A DNA stretch of 64,000 nt from Abelmoschus esculentus (lineage: Eukaryota; Streptophyta; Magnoliopsida; Malvales; Malvaceae). The stretch is from positions 14,418,501 through 14,482,500 of the forward strand of contig JAUCBN010000012.1 of the NCBI GenBank assembly GCA_035048815.1. Direction: 5' to 3'. Below the pieces are notes generated by a model. It saw only the letters and a list, made by a program, of their open reading frames with translations, was not told the origin of the DNA and searched no databases. Position 1 is the first letter of the stretch; the number at the start of each line of letters is the position of its first letter. This document shows, piece by piece, positions 9,859 to 21,067 of this stretch. Made by a program: the position numbers and the translations under genes.

Positions 9859-10021
9859 GTCAAGGAATGCGCGCTGAACGTACTAATAGGATCAACGGCG
9901 CGCGATTATGACTTGCGAGACTCTTTTAACATAAAAGCACGAGGGGGGACGTACCGACAATCCGAACCAAAAATTAACTAAAAACATTAAAAAAATAGAG
10001 GGATAAAACCGAGTCGAAAAA

Positions 10022-10140
10022 GGGGTGCAACACGAGGACTTCCCAGGAGGTCACCCATCCTAGTACTACTCTCACCCAAGCGCGCTTCACTGCGGAGTTC
10101 TGATGGGATCCGGTGCATTAGTGCTGCTATGATCGCACCC
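10022..10140 (-). rRNA. 5S: 5S rRNA gene, copy 36 (class D)
   Basis: C67T (IE), T59C (box A), C14G, plus T53G. Confidence 0.95.
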
Positions 10141-10304
10141 GTCAAGGAATGCGCGCTGAACGTACTAATAGGATCAACGGCGCGCGATTATGACTTGCGA
10201 GACTCTTTTAACATAAAAGCACGAGGGGGGACGTACCGACAATCCGAACCAAAAATTAACTAAAAATATTAAAAAAAAATAGAGGGATAAAACCGAGTCG
10301 AAAA

Positions 10305-10423
10305 AGGGTGCAACACGAGGACTTCCCAGGAGGTCACCCATCCTAGCACTACTCTCGCCCAAGCACGCTTCACTGCGGAGTTCTGATGGGATCCGGTGCA
10401 TTAGTGCTGGTATGATCGCACCC
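10305..10423 (-). rRNA. 5S: 5S rRNA gene, copy 37 (class E)
   Basis: C119T, A77G, T53G; the promoter -1 base is T instead of C. Confidence 0.95.
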
Positions 10424-10586
10424 ATCAAGGAATGCGCGCTGAACGTACTAATAGGATCAACGGCGCGCGATTATGACTTGCGAGACTCTTTTAACATAAA
10501 AGCACGAGGGGGGACGTACCGACAATCCGAACCAAAAATTAACTAAAAACATTAAAAAAATAGAGGGATAAAACCGAGTCGAAAAA

Positions 10587-10705
10587 GGGGTGCAACACGA
10601 GGACTTCCCAGGAGGTCACCCATCCTAGTACTACTCTCACCCAAGCGCGCTTAACTGCAGAGTTCTGATGGGATCCGGTGCATTAGTGCTGCTATGATCG
10701 CACCC
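10587..10705 (-). rRNA. 5S: 5S rRNA gene, copy 38 (class D)
   Basis: C67T, T59C, C14G, plus C47T. Confidence 0.95.
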
Positions 10706-10870
10706 GTCAAAGAATGCGCGCTGAACGTACTAATAGGATCAACGGCGCGCGATTATGACTTGCGAGACTCTTTTAACATAAAAGCACGAGGGGGGACGTA
10801 CCGACAATTCGAACCAAAAATTAACTAAAAACATTAAAAAAAAATAGAGGGATAAAACCGAGTCGAAAAA

Positions 10871-10989
10871 ATGGTGCAACACGAGGACTTCCCAGGAGGT
10901 CACCCATCCAAGTACTACTCTCGCCCAAGCACGCTTAATTGCGGAGTTCTGATGGAATCCGATGCAATAGTGCTGGTATGATCGCACCC
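10871..10989 (-). rRNA. 5S: 5S rRNA gene, copy 39 (class F)
   Basis: C119T, C118A, A80T (first base of box C), G51A, C34T, C28T, A23T. The BamHI site present in most copies is lost. Confidence 0.93.
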
Positions 10990-11153
10990 GTCAAGGAATG
11001 CGCGCTGAACGTACTAATAGGATCAACGGCGCGCGATTATGACTTGCGAGACTCTTTTAACATAAAAGCACGAGGGGGGACGTACCGACAATCCGAAGCA
11101 AAAATTAACTAAAAACATTAAAAAAAATAGAGGGATAAAACCGAGTCGAAAAA

Positions 11154-11272
11154 GGGGTGCAACACGAGGGCTTCCCAGGAGGTCACCCATCCTAGTACTA
11201 CTCTCGCCCAAGCATGCTTCACTGCGGAGTTCTGATGGGATCCGGTGCATTAGTGCTGGTATGATCGCACCC
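11154..11272 (-). rRNA. 5S: 5S rRNA gene, copy 40 (class A/B mosaic)
   Basis: T103C as in class B, with G58A and T53G as in class A. Confidence 0.95.
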
Positions 11273-11437
11273 GTCAAGGAATGCGCGCTGAACGTACTAA
11301 TAGGATCAACGACGCGCGATTATGACTTGCGAGACTCTTTTAACATAAAAGCACGAGGGGGGACGTACCGACAATCCGAACCAAAAATTAACTAAAAACA
11401 TTAAAAAAAAATAGAGGGATAAAACCGAGTCGAAAAA

Positions 11438-11556
11438 GTGGTGCAACACGAGGACTTCCCAGGAGGTTACCCATCCTAATACTACTCTCGCCCAAGCACG
11501 CTTCACTGCGGAGTTCTGATGGGATCCGATGCATTAGTGCTGGTATGATCGCACCC
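11438..11556 (-). rRNA. 5S: 5S rRNA gene, copy 41 (class C)
   Basis: C118A, G89A, C78T, T53G, plus C28T. Partner of copy 55. Confidence 0.94.
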
Positions 11557-11719
11557 GTCAAGGAATGCGCGCTGAACGTACTAATAGGATCAACGGCGCG
11601 CGATTATGACTTGCGAGACTCTTTTAACATAAAAGCACGAGGGGGGACGTACCGACAATCCGAACCAAAAATTAACTAAAAACATTAAAAAAATAGAGGG
11701 ATAAAACCGAGTCGAAAAA

Positions 11720-11838
11720 GGGGTGCAACACGAGGACTTCCCAGGAGGTCACCCATCCTAGTACTACTCTCACCCAAGCGCGCTTCACTGCGGAGTTCTG
11801 ATGGGATCCGGTGCATTAGTGCTGCTATGATCGCACCC
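11720..11838 (-). rRNA. 5S: 5S rRNA gene, copy 42 (class D)
   Basis: C67T, T59C, T53G, C14G. Partner of copy 56. Confidence 0.95.
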
Positions 11839-12002
11839 GTCAAGGAATGCGCGCTGAACGTACTAATAGGATCAACGGCGCGCGATTATGACTTGCGAGA
11901 CTCTTTTAACATAAAAGCACGAGGGGGGACGTACCGACAATCCGAACCAAAAATTAACTAAAAATATTAAAAAAAAATAGAGGGATAAAACCGAGTCGAA
12001 AA

Positions 12003-12121
12003 AGGGTGCAACACGAGGACTTCCCAGGAGGTCACCCATCCTAGCACTACTCTCGCCCAAGCACGCTTCACTGCGGAGTTCTGATGGGATCCGGTGCATT
12101 AGTGCTGGTATGATCGCACCC
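12003..12121 (-). rRNA. 5S: 5S rRNA gene, copy 43 (class E)
   Basis: C119T, A77G, T53G; -1 T. Partner of copy 57. Confidence 0.95.
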
Positions 12122-12284
12122 ATCAAGGAATGCGCGCTGAACGTACTAATAGGATCAACGGCGCGCGATTATGACTTGCGAGACTCTTTTAACATAAAAG
12201 CACGAGGGGGGACGTACCGACAATCCGAACCAAAAATTAACTAAAAACATTAAAAAAATAGAGGGATAAAACCGAGTCGAAAAA

Positions 12285-12403
12285 GGGGTGCAACACGAGG
12301 ACTTCCCAGGAGGTCACCCATCCTAGTACTACTCTTACCCAAGCGCGCTTAACTGCGGAGTTCTGATGGGATCCGGTGCATTAGTGCTGCTATGATCGCA
12401 CCC
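12285..12403 (-). rRNA. 5S: 5S rRNA gene, copy 44 (class D)
   Basis: G68A and C67T, both in IE; T59C, C14G. Confidence 0.94.
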
Positions 12404-12568
12404 GTCAAAGAATGCGCGCTGAACGTACTAATAGGATCAACGGCGCGCGATTATGACTTGCGAGACTCTTTTAACATAAAAGCACGAGGGGGGACGTACC
12501 GACAATTCGAACCAAAAATTAACTAAAAACATTAAAAAAAAATAGAGGGATAAAACCGAGTCGAAAAA

Positions 12569-12687
12569 ATGGTGCAACACGAGGACTTCCCAGGAGGTCA
12601 CCCATCCAAGTACTACTCTCGCCCAAGCACGCTTAACTGCGGAGTTCTGATGGAATCCGATGCAATAGTGCTGGTATGATCGCACCC
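12569..12687 (-). rRNA. 5S: 5S rRNA gene, copy 45 (class F)
   Basis: C119T, C118A, A80T, C34T, C28T, A23T; box A intact. Confidence 0.93.
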
Positions 12688-12851
12688 GTCAAGGAATGCG
12701 CGCTGAACGTACTAATAGGATCAACGGCGCGCGATTATGACTTGCGAGACTCTTTTAACATAAAAGCACGAGGGGGGACGTACCGACAATCCGAAGCAAA
12801 AATTAACTAAAAACATTAAAAAAAATAGAGGGATAAAACCGAGTCGAAAAA

Positions 12852-12970
12852 GGGGTGCAACACGAGGACTTCCCAGGAGGTCACCCATCCTAGTACTACT
12901 CTCGCCCAAGCACGCTTAACTGCGGAGTTCTGATGGGATCCGATGCAATAGTGCTGGTATGATCGCACCC
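12852..12970 (-). rRNA. 5S: 5S rRNA gene, copy 46 (F/A chimera)
   Basis: The 5' part carries the class F marks C28T and A23T. The 3' part lacks the F marks, and the promoter-side spacer has the GAAGC variant seen next to class A copies. Probably formed by crossing-over or conversion. Confidence 0.94.
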
Positions 12971-13135
12971 GTCAAGGAATGCGCGCTGAACGTACTAATA
13001 GGATCAACGACGCGCGATTATGACTTGCGAGACTCTTTTAACATAAAAGCACGAGGGGGGACGTACCGACAATCCGAACCAAAAATTAACTAAAAACATT
13101 AAAAAAAAATAGAGGGATAAAACCGAGTCGAAAAA

Positions 13136-13254
13136 GGGGTGCAACACGAGGACTTCCCAGGAGGTCACCCATCCTAGTACTACTCTCGCCCAAGCATGCT
13201 TCACTGCGGAGTTCTGATGGGATCCGGTGCATTAGTGCTGGTATGATCGCACCC
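13136..13254 (-). rRNA. 5S: 5S rRNA gene, copy 47 (class A)
   Basis: G58A, T53G. Confidence 0.95.
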
Positions 13255-13418
13255 GTCAAGGAATGCGCGCTGAACGTACTAATAGGATCAACGGCGCGCG
13301 ATTATGACTTGCGAGACTCTTTTAACATAAAAGCACGAGGGGGGACGTACCGACAATCCGAACCAAAAATTAACTAAAAACATTAAAAAAAATAGAGGGA
13401 TAAAATCGAGTCGAAAAA

Positions 13419-13537
13419 GGGGTGCAACACGAGGGCTTCCCAGAAGGTCACCCATCCTAGTACTACTCTCGCCCAAGCACGCTTAACTGCGGAGTTCTGA
13501 TAGGATCCGGTGCATTAGTGCTGGTATGATCGCACCC
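13419..13537 (-). rRNA. 5S: 5S rRNA gene, copy 48 (class B)
   Basis: T103C, C36T, plus C94T. Confidence 0.95.
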
Positions 13538-13702
13538 GTCAAGGAATGCGCGCTGAACGTACTAATAGGATCAACGACGCGCGATTATGACTTGCGAGAC
13601 TCTTTTAACATAAAAGCACGAGGGGGGACGTACCGACAATCCGAACCAAAAATTAACTAAAAACATTAAAAAAAAATAGAGGGATAAAACCGAGTCGAAA
13701 AA

Positions 13703-13821
13703 GTGGTGCAACACGAGGACTTCCCAGGAGGTTACCCATCCTAATACTACTCTCGCCCAAGCACGCTTCACTGCGGAGTTCTGATGGGATCCGGTGCATT
13801 AGTGCTGGTATGATCGCACCC
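13703..13821 (-). rRNA. 5S: 5S rRNA gene, copy 49 (class C)
   Basis: C118A, G89A, C78T, T53G. Partner of copy 71. Confidence 0.94.
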
Positions 13822-13984
13822 GTCAAGGAATGCGCGCTGAACGTACTAATAGGATCAACGGCGCGCGATTATGACTTGCGAGACTCTTTTAACATAAAAG
13901 CACGAGGGGGGACGTACCGACAATCCGAACCAAAAATTAACTAAAAACATTAAAAAAATAGAGGGATAAAACCGAGTCGAAAAA

Positions 13985-14103
13985 GGGGTGCAACACGAGG
14001 ACTTCCCAGGAGGTCACCCATCCTAGTACTACTCTCACCCAAGCGCGCTTAACTGCGGAGTTCTGATGGGATCCAGTGCATTAGTGCTGCTATGATCGCA
14101 CCC
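13985..14103 (-). rRNA. 5S: 5S rRNA gene, copy 50 (class D)
   Basis: C67T, T59C, C14G, plus C29T. Partner of copy 72. Confidence 0.95.
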
Positions 14104-14268
14104 GTCAAGGAATGCGCGCTGAACGTACTAATAGGATCAACGGCGCGCGATTATGACTTGCGAGACTCTTTTAACATAAAAGCACGAGGGGGGACGTACC
14201 GACAATCCGAACCAAAAATTAACTAAAAATATTAAAAAAAAATAGAGGGATAAAACCGAGTCGAAAAA

Positions 14269-14387
14269 GGGGTGCAACACGAGGACTTCCCAGGAGGTCA
14301 CCCATCCTAGCACTACTCTCGCCCAAGCACGCTTCACTGCGGAGTTCTGATGGGATCCGGTGCATTAGTGCTGGTATGATGCAACCC
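14269..14387 (-). rRNA. 5S: 5S rRNA gene, copy 51 (class E, altered 5' end)
   Basis: A77G, T53G, and G7C/C6G/G5T together, which breaks helix I pairs; -1 T. Same block change as copy 73. Confidence 0.92.
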
Positions 14388-14552
14388 ATCAAGGAATGCG
14401 CGCTGAACGTACTAATAGGATCAACGGCGCGCGATTATGACTTGCGAGACTCTTTTAACATAAAAGCACGAGGGGGGACGTACCGACAATCCGAACCAAA
14501 AATTAACTAAAAACATTAAAAAAAAATAGAGGGATAAAATCGAGTCGAAAAA

Positions 14553-14671
14553 GGGGTGCAACACGAGGGCTTCCCAGGAGGTCACCCATCCTAGTACTAC
14601 TCTCGCCCAAGCACGCTTAACTGCGGAGTTCTGATAGGATCCGGTGCATTAGTGCTGGTATGATCGCACCC
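14553..14671 (-). rRNA. 5S: 5S rRNA gene, copy 52 (class B)
   Basis: T103C, C36T. Confidence 0.96.
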
Positions 14672-14837
14672 GTCAAGGAATGCGCGCTGAACGTACTAAT
14701 AGGATCAACGACGCGCGATTATGACTTGCGAGACTCTTTTAACATAAAAGCACGAGGGGGGACGTACCGACAATCCGAACCAAAAATTAACTAAAAACAT
14801 TAAAAAAAAAATAGAGGGATAAAACCGAGTCGAAAAA

Positions 14838-14956
14838 GTGGTGCAACACGAGGACTTCCCAGGAGGTTACCCATCCTAATACTACTCTCGCCCAAGCACA
14901 CTTCACTGCGGAGTTCTGATGGGATCCGGTGCATTAGTGCTGGTATGATCGCACCC
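14838..14956 (-). rRNA. 5S: 5S rRNA gene, copy 53 (class C)
   Basis: C118A, G89A, C78T, T53G, plus C57T in box A. Like copies 76 and 81. Confidence 0.94.
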
Positions 14957-15119
14957 GTCAAGGAATGCGCGCTGAACGTACTAATAGGATCAACGGCGCG
15001 CGATTATGACTTGCGAGACTCTTTTAACATAAAAGCACGAGGGGGGACGTACCGACAATCCGAACCAAAAATTAACTAAAAACATTAAAAAAATAGAGGG
15101 ATAAAACCGAGTCGAAAAA

Positions 15120-15238
15120 GGGGTGCAACACGAGGACTTCCCAGGAGGTCACCCATCCTAGTACTACTCTCACCCAAGCGCGCTTAACTGCGGAGTTCTG
15201 ATGGGATCCGGTGCATTAGTGCTGCTATGATCGCACCC
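15120..15238 (-). rRNA. 5S: 5S rRNA gene, copy 54 (class D)
   Basis: C67T, T59C, C14G. Followed by class C, not E: a D-C joint left by recombination. Confidence 0.95.
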
Positions 15239-15403
15239 GTCAAGGAATGCGCGCTGAACGTACTAATAGGATCAACGACGCGCGATTATGACTTGCGAGA
15301 CTCTTTTAACATAAAAGCACGAGGGGGGACGTACCGACAATCCGAACCAAAAATTAACTAAAAACATTAAAAAAAAATAGAGGGATAAAACCGAGTCGAA
15401 AAA

Positions 15404-15522
15404 GTGGTGCAACACGAGGACTTCCCAGGAGGTTACCCATCCTAATACTACTCTCGCCCAAGCACGCTTCACTGCGGAGTTCTGATGGGATCCGATGCAT
15501 TAGTGCTGGTATGATCGCACCC
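15404..15522 (-). rRNA. 5S: 5S rRNA gene, copy 55 (class C)
   Basis: C118A, G89A, C78T, T53G, C28T. Matches copy 41. Confidence 0.94.
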
Positions 15523-15685
15523 GTCAAGGAATGCGCGCTGAACGTACTAATAGGATCAACGGCGCGCGATTATGACTTGCGAGACTCTTTTAACATAAAA
15601 GCACGAGGGGGGACGTACCGACAATCCGAACCAAAAATTAACTAAAAACATTAAAAAAATAGAGGGATAAAACCGAGTCGAAAAA

Positions 15686-15804
15686 GGGGTGCAACACGAG
15701 GACTTCCCAGGAGGTCACCCATCCTAGTACTACTCTCACCCAAGCGCGCTTCACTGCGGAGTTCTGATGGGATCCGGTGCATTAGTGCTGCTATGATCGC
15801 ACCC
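15686..15804 (-). rRNA. 5S: 5S rRNA gene, copy 56 (class D)
   Basis: C67T, T59C, T53G, C14G. Matches copy 42. Confidence 0.95.
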
Positions 15805-15968
15805 GTCAAGGAATGCGCGCTGAACGTACTAATAGGATCAACGGCGCGCGATTATGACTTGCGAGACTCTTTTAACATAAAAGCACGAGGGGGGACGTAC
15901 CGACAATCCGAACCAAAAATTAACTAAAAATATTAAAAAAAAATAGAGGGATAAAACCGAGTCGAAAA

Positions 15969-16087
15969 AGGGTGCAACACGAGGACTTCCCAGGAGGTCA
16001 CCCATCCTAGCACTACTCTCGCCCAAGCACGCTTCACTGCGGAGTTCTGATGGGATCCGGTGCATTAGTGCTGGTATGATCGCACCC
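15969..16087 (-). rRNA. 5S: 5S rRNA gene, copy 57 (class E)
   Basis: C119T, A77G, T53G; -1 T. Matches copy 43. Confidence 0.95.
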
Positions 16088-16250
16088 ATCAAGGAATGCG
16101 CGCTGAACGTACTAATAGGATCAACGGCGCGCGATTATGACTTGCGAGACTCTTTTAACATAAAAGCACGAGGGGGGACGTACCGACAATCCGAACCAAA
16201 AATTAACTAAAAACATTAAAAAAATAGAGGGATAAAACCGAGTCGAAAAA

Positions 16251-16369
16251 GGGGTGCAACACGAGGACTTCCCAGGAGGTCACCCATCCTAGTACTACTC
16301 TCACCCAAGCGCGCTTAACTGCGGAGTTCTGATGGGATCCGGTGCATTAGTGCTGCTATGATCGCACCC
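16251..16369 (-). rRNA. 5S: 5S rRNA gene, copy 58 (class D)
   Basis: C67T, T59C, C14G. Confidence 0.95.
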
Positions 16370-16534
16370 GTCAAAGAATGCGCGCTGAACGTACTAATAG
16401 GATCAACGGCGCGCGATTATGACTTGCGAGACTCTTTTAACATAAAAGCACGAGGGGGGACGTACCGACAATTCGAACCAAAAATTAACTAAAAACATTA
16501 AAAAAAAATAGAGGGATAAAACCGAGTCGAAAAA

Positions 16535-16653
16535 ATGGTGCAACACGAGGACTTCCCAGGAGGTCACACATCCAAGTACTACTCTCGCCCAAGCACGCTT
16601 AACTGCGGAGTTCTGATGGAATCCGATGCAATAGTGCTGGTATGATCGCACCC
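16535..16653 (-). rRNA. 5S: 5S rRNA gene, copy 59 (class F)
   Basis: C118A, G86T and A80T in box C, C34T, C28T, A23T. Confidence 0.92.
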
Positions 16654-16817
16654 GTCAAGGAATGCGCGCTGAACGTACTAATAGGATCAACGGCGCGCGA
16701 TTATGACTTGCGAGACTCTTTTAACATAAAAGCACGAGGGGGGACGTACCGACAATCCGAAGCAAAAATTAACTAAAAACATTAAAAAAAATAGAGGGAT
16801 AAAACCGAGTCGAAAAA

Positions 16818-16936
16818 GGGGTGCAACACGAGGACTTCCCAGGAGGTCACCCATCCTAGTACTACTCTCGCCCAAGCATGCTTCACTGCGGAGTTCTGAT
16901 GGGATCCGGTGCATTAGTGCTGGTATGATCGCACCC
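16818..16936 (-). rRNA. 5S: 5S rRNA gene, copy 60 (class A)
   Basis: G58A, T53G. Confidence 0.95.
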
Positions 16937-17100
16937 GTCAAGGAATGCGCGCTGAACGTACTAATAGGATCAACGGCGCGCGATTATGACTTGCGAGACT
17001 CTTTTAACATAAAAGCACGAGGGGGGACGTACCGACAATCCGAACCAAAAATTAACTAAAAACATTAAAAAAAATAGAGGGATAAAATCGAGTCGAAAAA

Positions 17101-17219
17101 GGGGTGCAACACGAGGGCTTCCCAGGAGGTCACCCATCCTAGTACTACTCTCGCCCAAGCACGCTTAACTGCAGAGTTCTGATAGGATCCGGTGCATTAG
17201 TGCTGGTATGATCGCACCC
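17101..17219 (-). rRNA. 5S: 5S rRNA gene, copy 61 (class B)
   Basis: T103C, C36T, plus C47T. Confidence 0.95.
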
Positions 17220-17383
17220 GTCAAGGAATGCGCGCTGAACGTACTAATAGGATCAACGACGCGCGATTATGACTTGCGAGACTCTTTTAACATAAAAGCA
17301 CGAGGGGGGACGTACCGACAATCCGAACCAAAAATTAACTAAAAACATTAAAAAAAATAGAGGGATAAAACCGAGTCGAAAAA

Positions 17384-17502
17384 GTGGTGCAACACGAGGA
17401 CTTCCCAGGAGGTTACCCATCCTAATACTACTCTCGCCCAAGCACGCTTCACTGCGGAGTTCTGATGGGATCCGGTGCATTAGTGCTGGTATGATCGCAC
17501 CC
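17384..17502 (-). rRNA. 5S: 5S rRNA gene, copy 62 (class C)
   Basis: C118A, G89A, C78T, T53G. Confidence 0.94.
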
Positions 17503-17665
17503 GTCAAGGAATGCGCGCTGAACGTACTAATAGGATCAACGGCGCGCGATTATGACTTGCGAGACTCTTTTAACATAAAAGCACGAGGGGGGACGTACCG
17601 ACAATCCGAACCAAAAATTAACTAAAAACATTAAAAAAATAGAGGGATAAAACCGAGTCGAAAAA

Positions 17666-17784
17666 GGGGTGCAACACGAGGACTTCCCAGGAGGTCACCC
17701 ATCCTAGTACTACTCTCACCCAAGCGCGCTTAACTGCAGAGTTCTGATGGGATCCGGTGCATTAGTGCTGCTATGATCGCACCC
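17666..17784 (-). rRNA. 5S: 5S rRNA gene, copy 63 (class D)
   Basis: C67T, T59C, C14G, plus C47T. Confidence 0.95.
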
Positions 17785-17948
17785 GTCAAGGAATGCGCGC
17801 TGAACGTACTAATAGGATCAACGGCGCGCGATTATGACTTGCGAGACTCTTTTAACATAAAAGCACGAGGGGGGACGTACCGACAATCCGAACCAAAAAT
17901 TAACTAAAAATATTAAAAAAAAATAGAGGGATAAAACCGAGTCGAAAA

Positions 17949-18067
17949 AGGGTGCAACACGAGGACTTCCCAGGAGGTCACCCATCCTAGCACTACTCTC
18001 GCCCATGCACGCTTCACTGCGGAGTTCTGATGGGATCCGGTGCATTAGTGCTGGTATGATCGCACCC
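17949..18067 (-). rRNA. 5S: 5S rRNA gene, copy 64 (class E)
   Basis: C119T, A77G, T53G, plus T62A in box A; -1 T. T62A creates the chance ATG of a 61-aa plus-strand frame, not a gene. Confidence 0.94.
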
Positions 18068-18230
18068 ATCAAGGAATGCGCGCTGAACGTACTAATAGGA
18101 TCAACGGCGCGCGATTATGACTTGCGAGACTCTTTTAACATAAAAGCACGAGGGGGGACGTACCGACAATCCGAACCAAAAATTAACTAAAAACATTAAA
18201 AAAATAGAGGGATAAAACCGAGTCGAAAAA

Positions 18231-18349
18231 GGGGTGCAACACGAGGACTTCCCAGGAGGTCACCCATCCTAGTACTACTCTCACCCAAGCGCGCTTAACT
18301 GCGGAGTTCTGATGGGATCCGGTGCATTAGTGCTGCTATGATCGCACCC
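18231..18349 (-). rRNA. 5S: 5S rRNA gene, copy 65 (class D)
   Basis: C67T, T59C, C14G. Confidence 0.95.
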
Positions 18350-18514
18350 GTCAAAGAATGCGCGCTGAACGTACTAATAGGATCAACGGCGCGCGATTAT
18401 GACTTGCGAGACTCTTTTAACATAAAAGCACGAGGGGGGACGTACCGACAATTCGAACCAAAAATTAACTAAAAACATTAAAAAAAAATAGAGGGATAAA
18501 ACCGAGTCGAAAAA

Positions 18515-18633
18515 ATGGTGCAACACGAGGACTTCCCAGGAGGTCACCCATCCAAGTACTACTCTCGCCCAAGCACGCTTAATTGCGGAGTTCTGATGGA
18601 ATCCGATGCAATAGTGCTGGTATGATCGCACCC
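18515..18633 (-). rRNA. 5S: 5S rRNA gene, copy 66 (class F)
   Basis: C118A, A80T, G51A, C34T, C28T, A23T; the same set as copy 39. Confidence 0.93.
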
Positions 18634-18797
18634 GTCAAGGAATGCGCGCTGAACGTACTAATAGGATCAACGGCGCGCGATTATGACTTGCGAGACTCTT
18701 TTAACATAAAAGCACGAGGGGGGACGTACCGACAATCCGAAGCAAAAATTAACTAAAAACATTAAAAAAAATAGAGGGATAAAACCGAGTCGAAAAA

Positions 18798-18916
18798 GGG
18801 GTGCAACACGAGGACTTCCCAGGAGGTCACCCATCCTAGTACTACTCTCGCCCAAGCATGCTTCACTGCGGAGTTCTGATGGGATCCGGTGCATTAGTGC
18901 TGGTATGATCGCACCC
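18798..18916 (-). rRNA. 5S: 5S rRNA gene, copy 67 (class A)
   Basis: G58A, T53G. Confidence 0.95.
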
Positions 18917-19081
18917 GTCAAGGAATGCGCGCTGAACGTACTAATAGGATCAACGGCGCGCGATTATGACTTGCGAGACTCTTTTAACATAAAAGCACGA
19001 GGGGGGACGTACCGACAATCCGAACCAAAAATTAACTAAAAACATTAAAAAAAAATAGAGGGATAAAATCGAGTCGAAAAA

Positions 19082-19200
19082 GGGGTGCAACACGAGGGCT
19101 TCCCAGGAGGTCACCCATCCTAGTACTACTCTCGCCCAAGCACGCTTAACTGCGGAGTTCTGATAGGATCCGGTGCATTAGTTCTGGTATGATCGCACCC
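19082..19200 (-). rRNA. 5S: 5S rRNA gene, copy 68 (class B)
   Basis: T103C, C36T, plus C18A. Confidence 0.95.
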
Positions 19201-19365
19201 GTCAAGGAATGCGCGCTGAACGTACTAATAGGATCAACGACGCGCGATTATGACTTGCGAGACTCTTTTAACATAAAAGCACGAGGGGGGACGTACCGAC
19301 AATCCGAACCAAAAATTAACTAAAAACATTAAAAAAAAATAGAGGGATAAAACCGAGTCGAAAAA

Positions 19366-19484
19366 GGGGTGCAACACGAGGACTTCCCAGGAGGTCACCC
19401 ATCCTAGTACTACTCTCGCCCAAGCATGCTTCACTGCGGAGTTCTGATGGGATCCGGTGCATTAGTGCTGGTATGATCGCACCC
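19366..19484 (-). rRNA. 5S: 5S rRNA gene, copy 69 (class A)
   Basis: G58A, T53G. Starts a block that matches copies 47-51. Confidence 0.95.
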
Positions 19485-19649
19485 GTCAAGGAATGCGCGC
19501 TGAACGTACTAATAGGATCAACGGCGCGCGATTATGACTTGCGAGACTCTTTTAACATAAAAGCACGAGGGGGGACGTACCGACAATCCGAACCAAAAAT
19601 TAACTAAAAACATTAAAAAAAAATAGAGGGATAAAATCGAGTCGAAAAA

Positions 19650-19768
19650 GGGGTGCAACACGAGGGCTTCCCAGGAGGTCACCCATCCTAGTACTACTCT
19701 CGCCCAAGCACGCTTAACTGCGGAGTTCTGATAGGATCCGGTGCATTAGTGCTGGTATGATCGCACCC
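19650..19768 (-). rRNA. 5S: 5S rRNA gene, copy 70 (class B)
   Basis: T103C, C36T. Confidence 0.96.
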
Positions 19769-19933
19769 GTCAAGGAATGCGCGCTGAACGTACTAATAGG
19801 ATCAACGACGCGCGATTATGACTTGCGAGACTCTTTTAACATAAAAGCACGAGGGGGGACGTACCGACAATCCGAACCAAAAATTAACTAAAAACATTAA
19901 AAAAAAATAGAGGGATAAAACCGAGTCGAAAAA

Positions 19934-20052
19934 GTGGTGCAACACGAGGACTTCCCAGGAGGTTACCCATCCTAATACTACTCTCGCCCAAGCACGCTTC
20001 ACTGCGGAGTTCTGATGGGATCCGGTGCATTAGTGCTGGTATGATCGCACCC
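19934..20052 (-). rRNA. 5S: 5S rRNA gene, copy 71 (class C)
   Basis: C118A, G89A, C78T, T53G. Confidence 0.94.
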
Positions 20053-20215
20053 GTCAAGGAATGCGCGCTGAACGTACTAATAGGATCAACGGCGCGCGAT
20101 TATGACTTGCGAGACTCTTTTAACATAAAAGCACGAGGGGGGACGTACCGACAATCCGAACCAAAAATTAACTAAAAACATTAAAAAAATAGAGGGATAA
20201 AACCGAGTCGAAAAA

Positions 20216-20334
20216 GGGGTGCAACACGAGGACTTCCCAGGAGGTCACCCATCCTAGTACTACTCTCACCCAAGCGCGCTTAACTGCGGAGTTCTGATGG
20301 GATCCAGTGCATTAGTGCTGCTATGATCGCACCC
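20216..20334 (-). rRNA. 5S: 5S rRNA gene, copy 72 (class D)
   Basis: C67T, T59C, C29T, C14G. Matches copy 50. Confidence 0.95.
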
Positions 20335-20499
20335 GTCAAGGAATGCGCGCTGAACGTACTAATAGGATCAACGGCGCGCGATTATGACTTGCGAGACTCT
20401 TTTAACATAAAAGCACGAGGGGGGACGTACCGACAATCCGAACCAAAAATTAACTAAAAATATTAAAAAAAAATAGAGGGATAAAACCGAGTCGAAAAA

Positions 20500-20618
20500 G
20501 GGGTGCAACACGAGGACTTCCCAGGAGGTCACCCATCCTAGCACTACTCTCGCCCAAGCACGCTTCACTGCGGAGTTCTGATGGGATCCGGTGCATTAGT
20601 GCTGGTATGATGCAACCC
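20500..20618 (-). rRNA. 5S: 5S rRNA gene, copy 73 (class E, altered 5' end)
   Basis: A77G, T53G, G7C/C6G/G5T; -1 T. Matches copy 51. Confidence 0.92.
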
Positions 20619-20783
20619 ATCAAGGAATGCGCGCTGAACGTACTAATAGGATCAACGGCGCGCGATTATGACTTGCGAGACTCTTTTAACATAAAAGCAC
20701 GAGGGGGGACGTACCGACAATCCGAACCAAAAATTAACTAAAAACATTAAAAAAAAATAGAGGGATAAAACCGAGTCGAAAAA

Positions 20784-20902
20784 GGGGTGCAACACGAGGA
20801 CTTCCCAGGAGGTCACCCATCCTAGTACTACTCTCGCCCAAGCATGCTTCACTGCGGAGTTCTGATGGGATCCGGTGCATTAGTGCTGGTATGATCGCAC
20901 CC
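20784..20902 (-). rRNA. 5S: 5S rRNA gene, copy 74 (class A)
   Basis: G58A, T53G. The one unit added relative to the copy 47-54 block. Confidence 0.95.
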
Positions 20903-21067
20903 GTCAAGGAATGCGCGCTGAACGTACTAATAGGATCAACGGCGCGCGATTATGACTTGCGAGACTCTTTTAACATAAAAGCACGAGGGGGGACGTACCG
21001 ACAATCCGAACCAAAAATTAACTAAAAACATTAAAAAAAAATAGAGGGATAAAATCGAGTCGAAAAA

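Noticed and set aside
18005..18190. 61-aa plus-strand open frame
   Set aside because: Antisense to copy 64 and its spacer. The ATG arises from a single substitution (T62A) in that copy.
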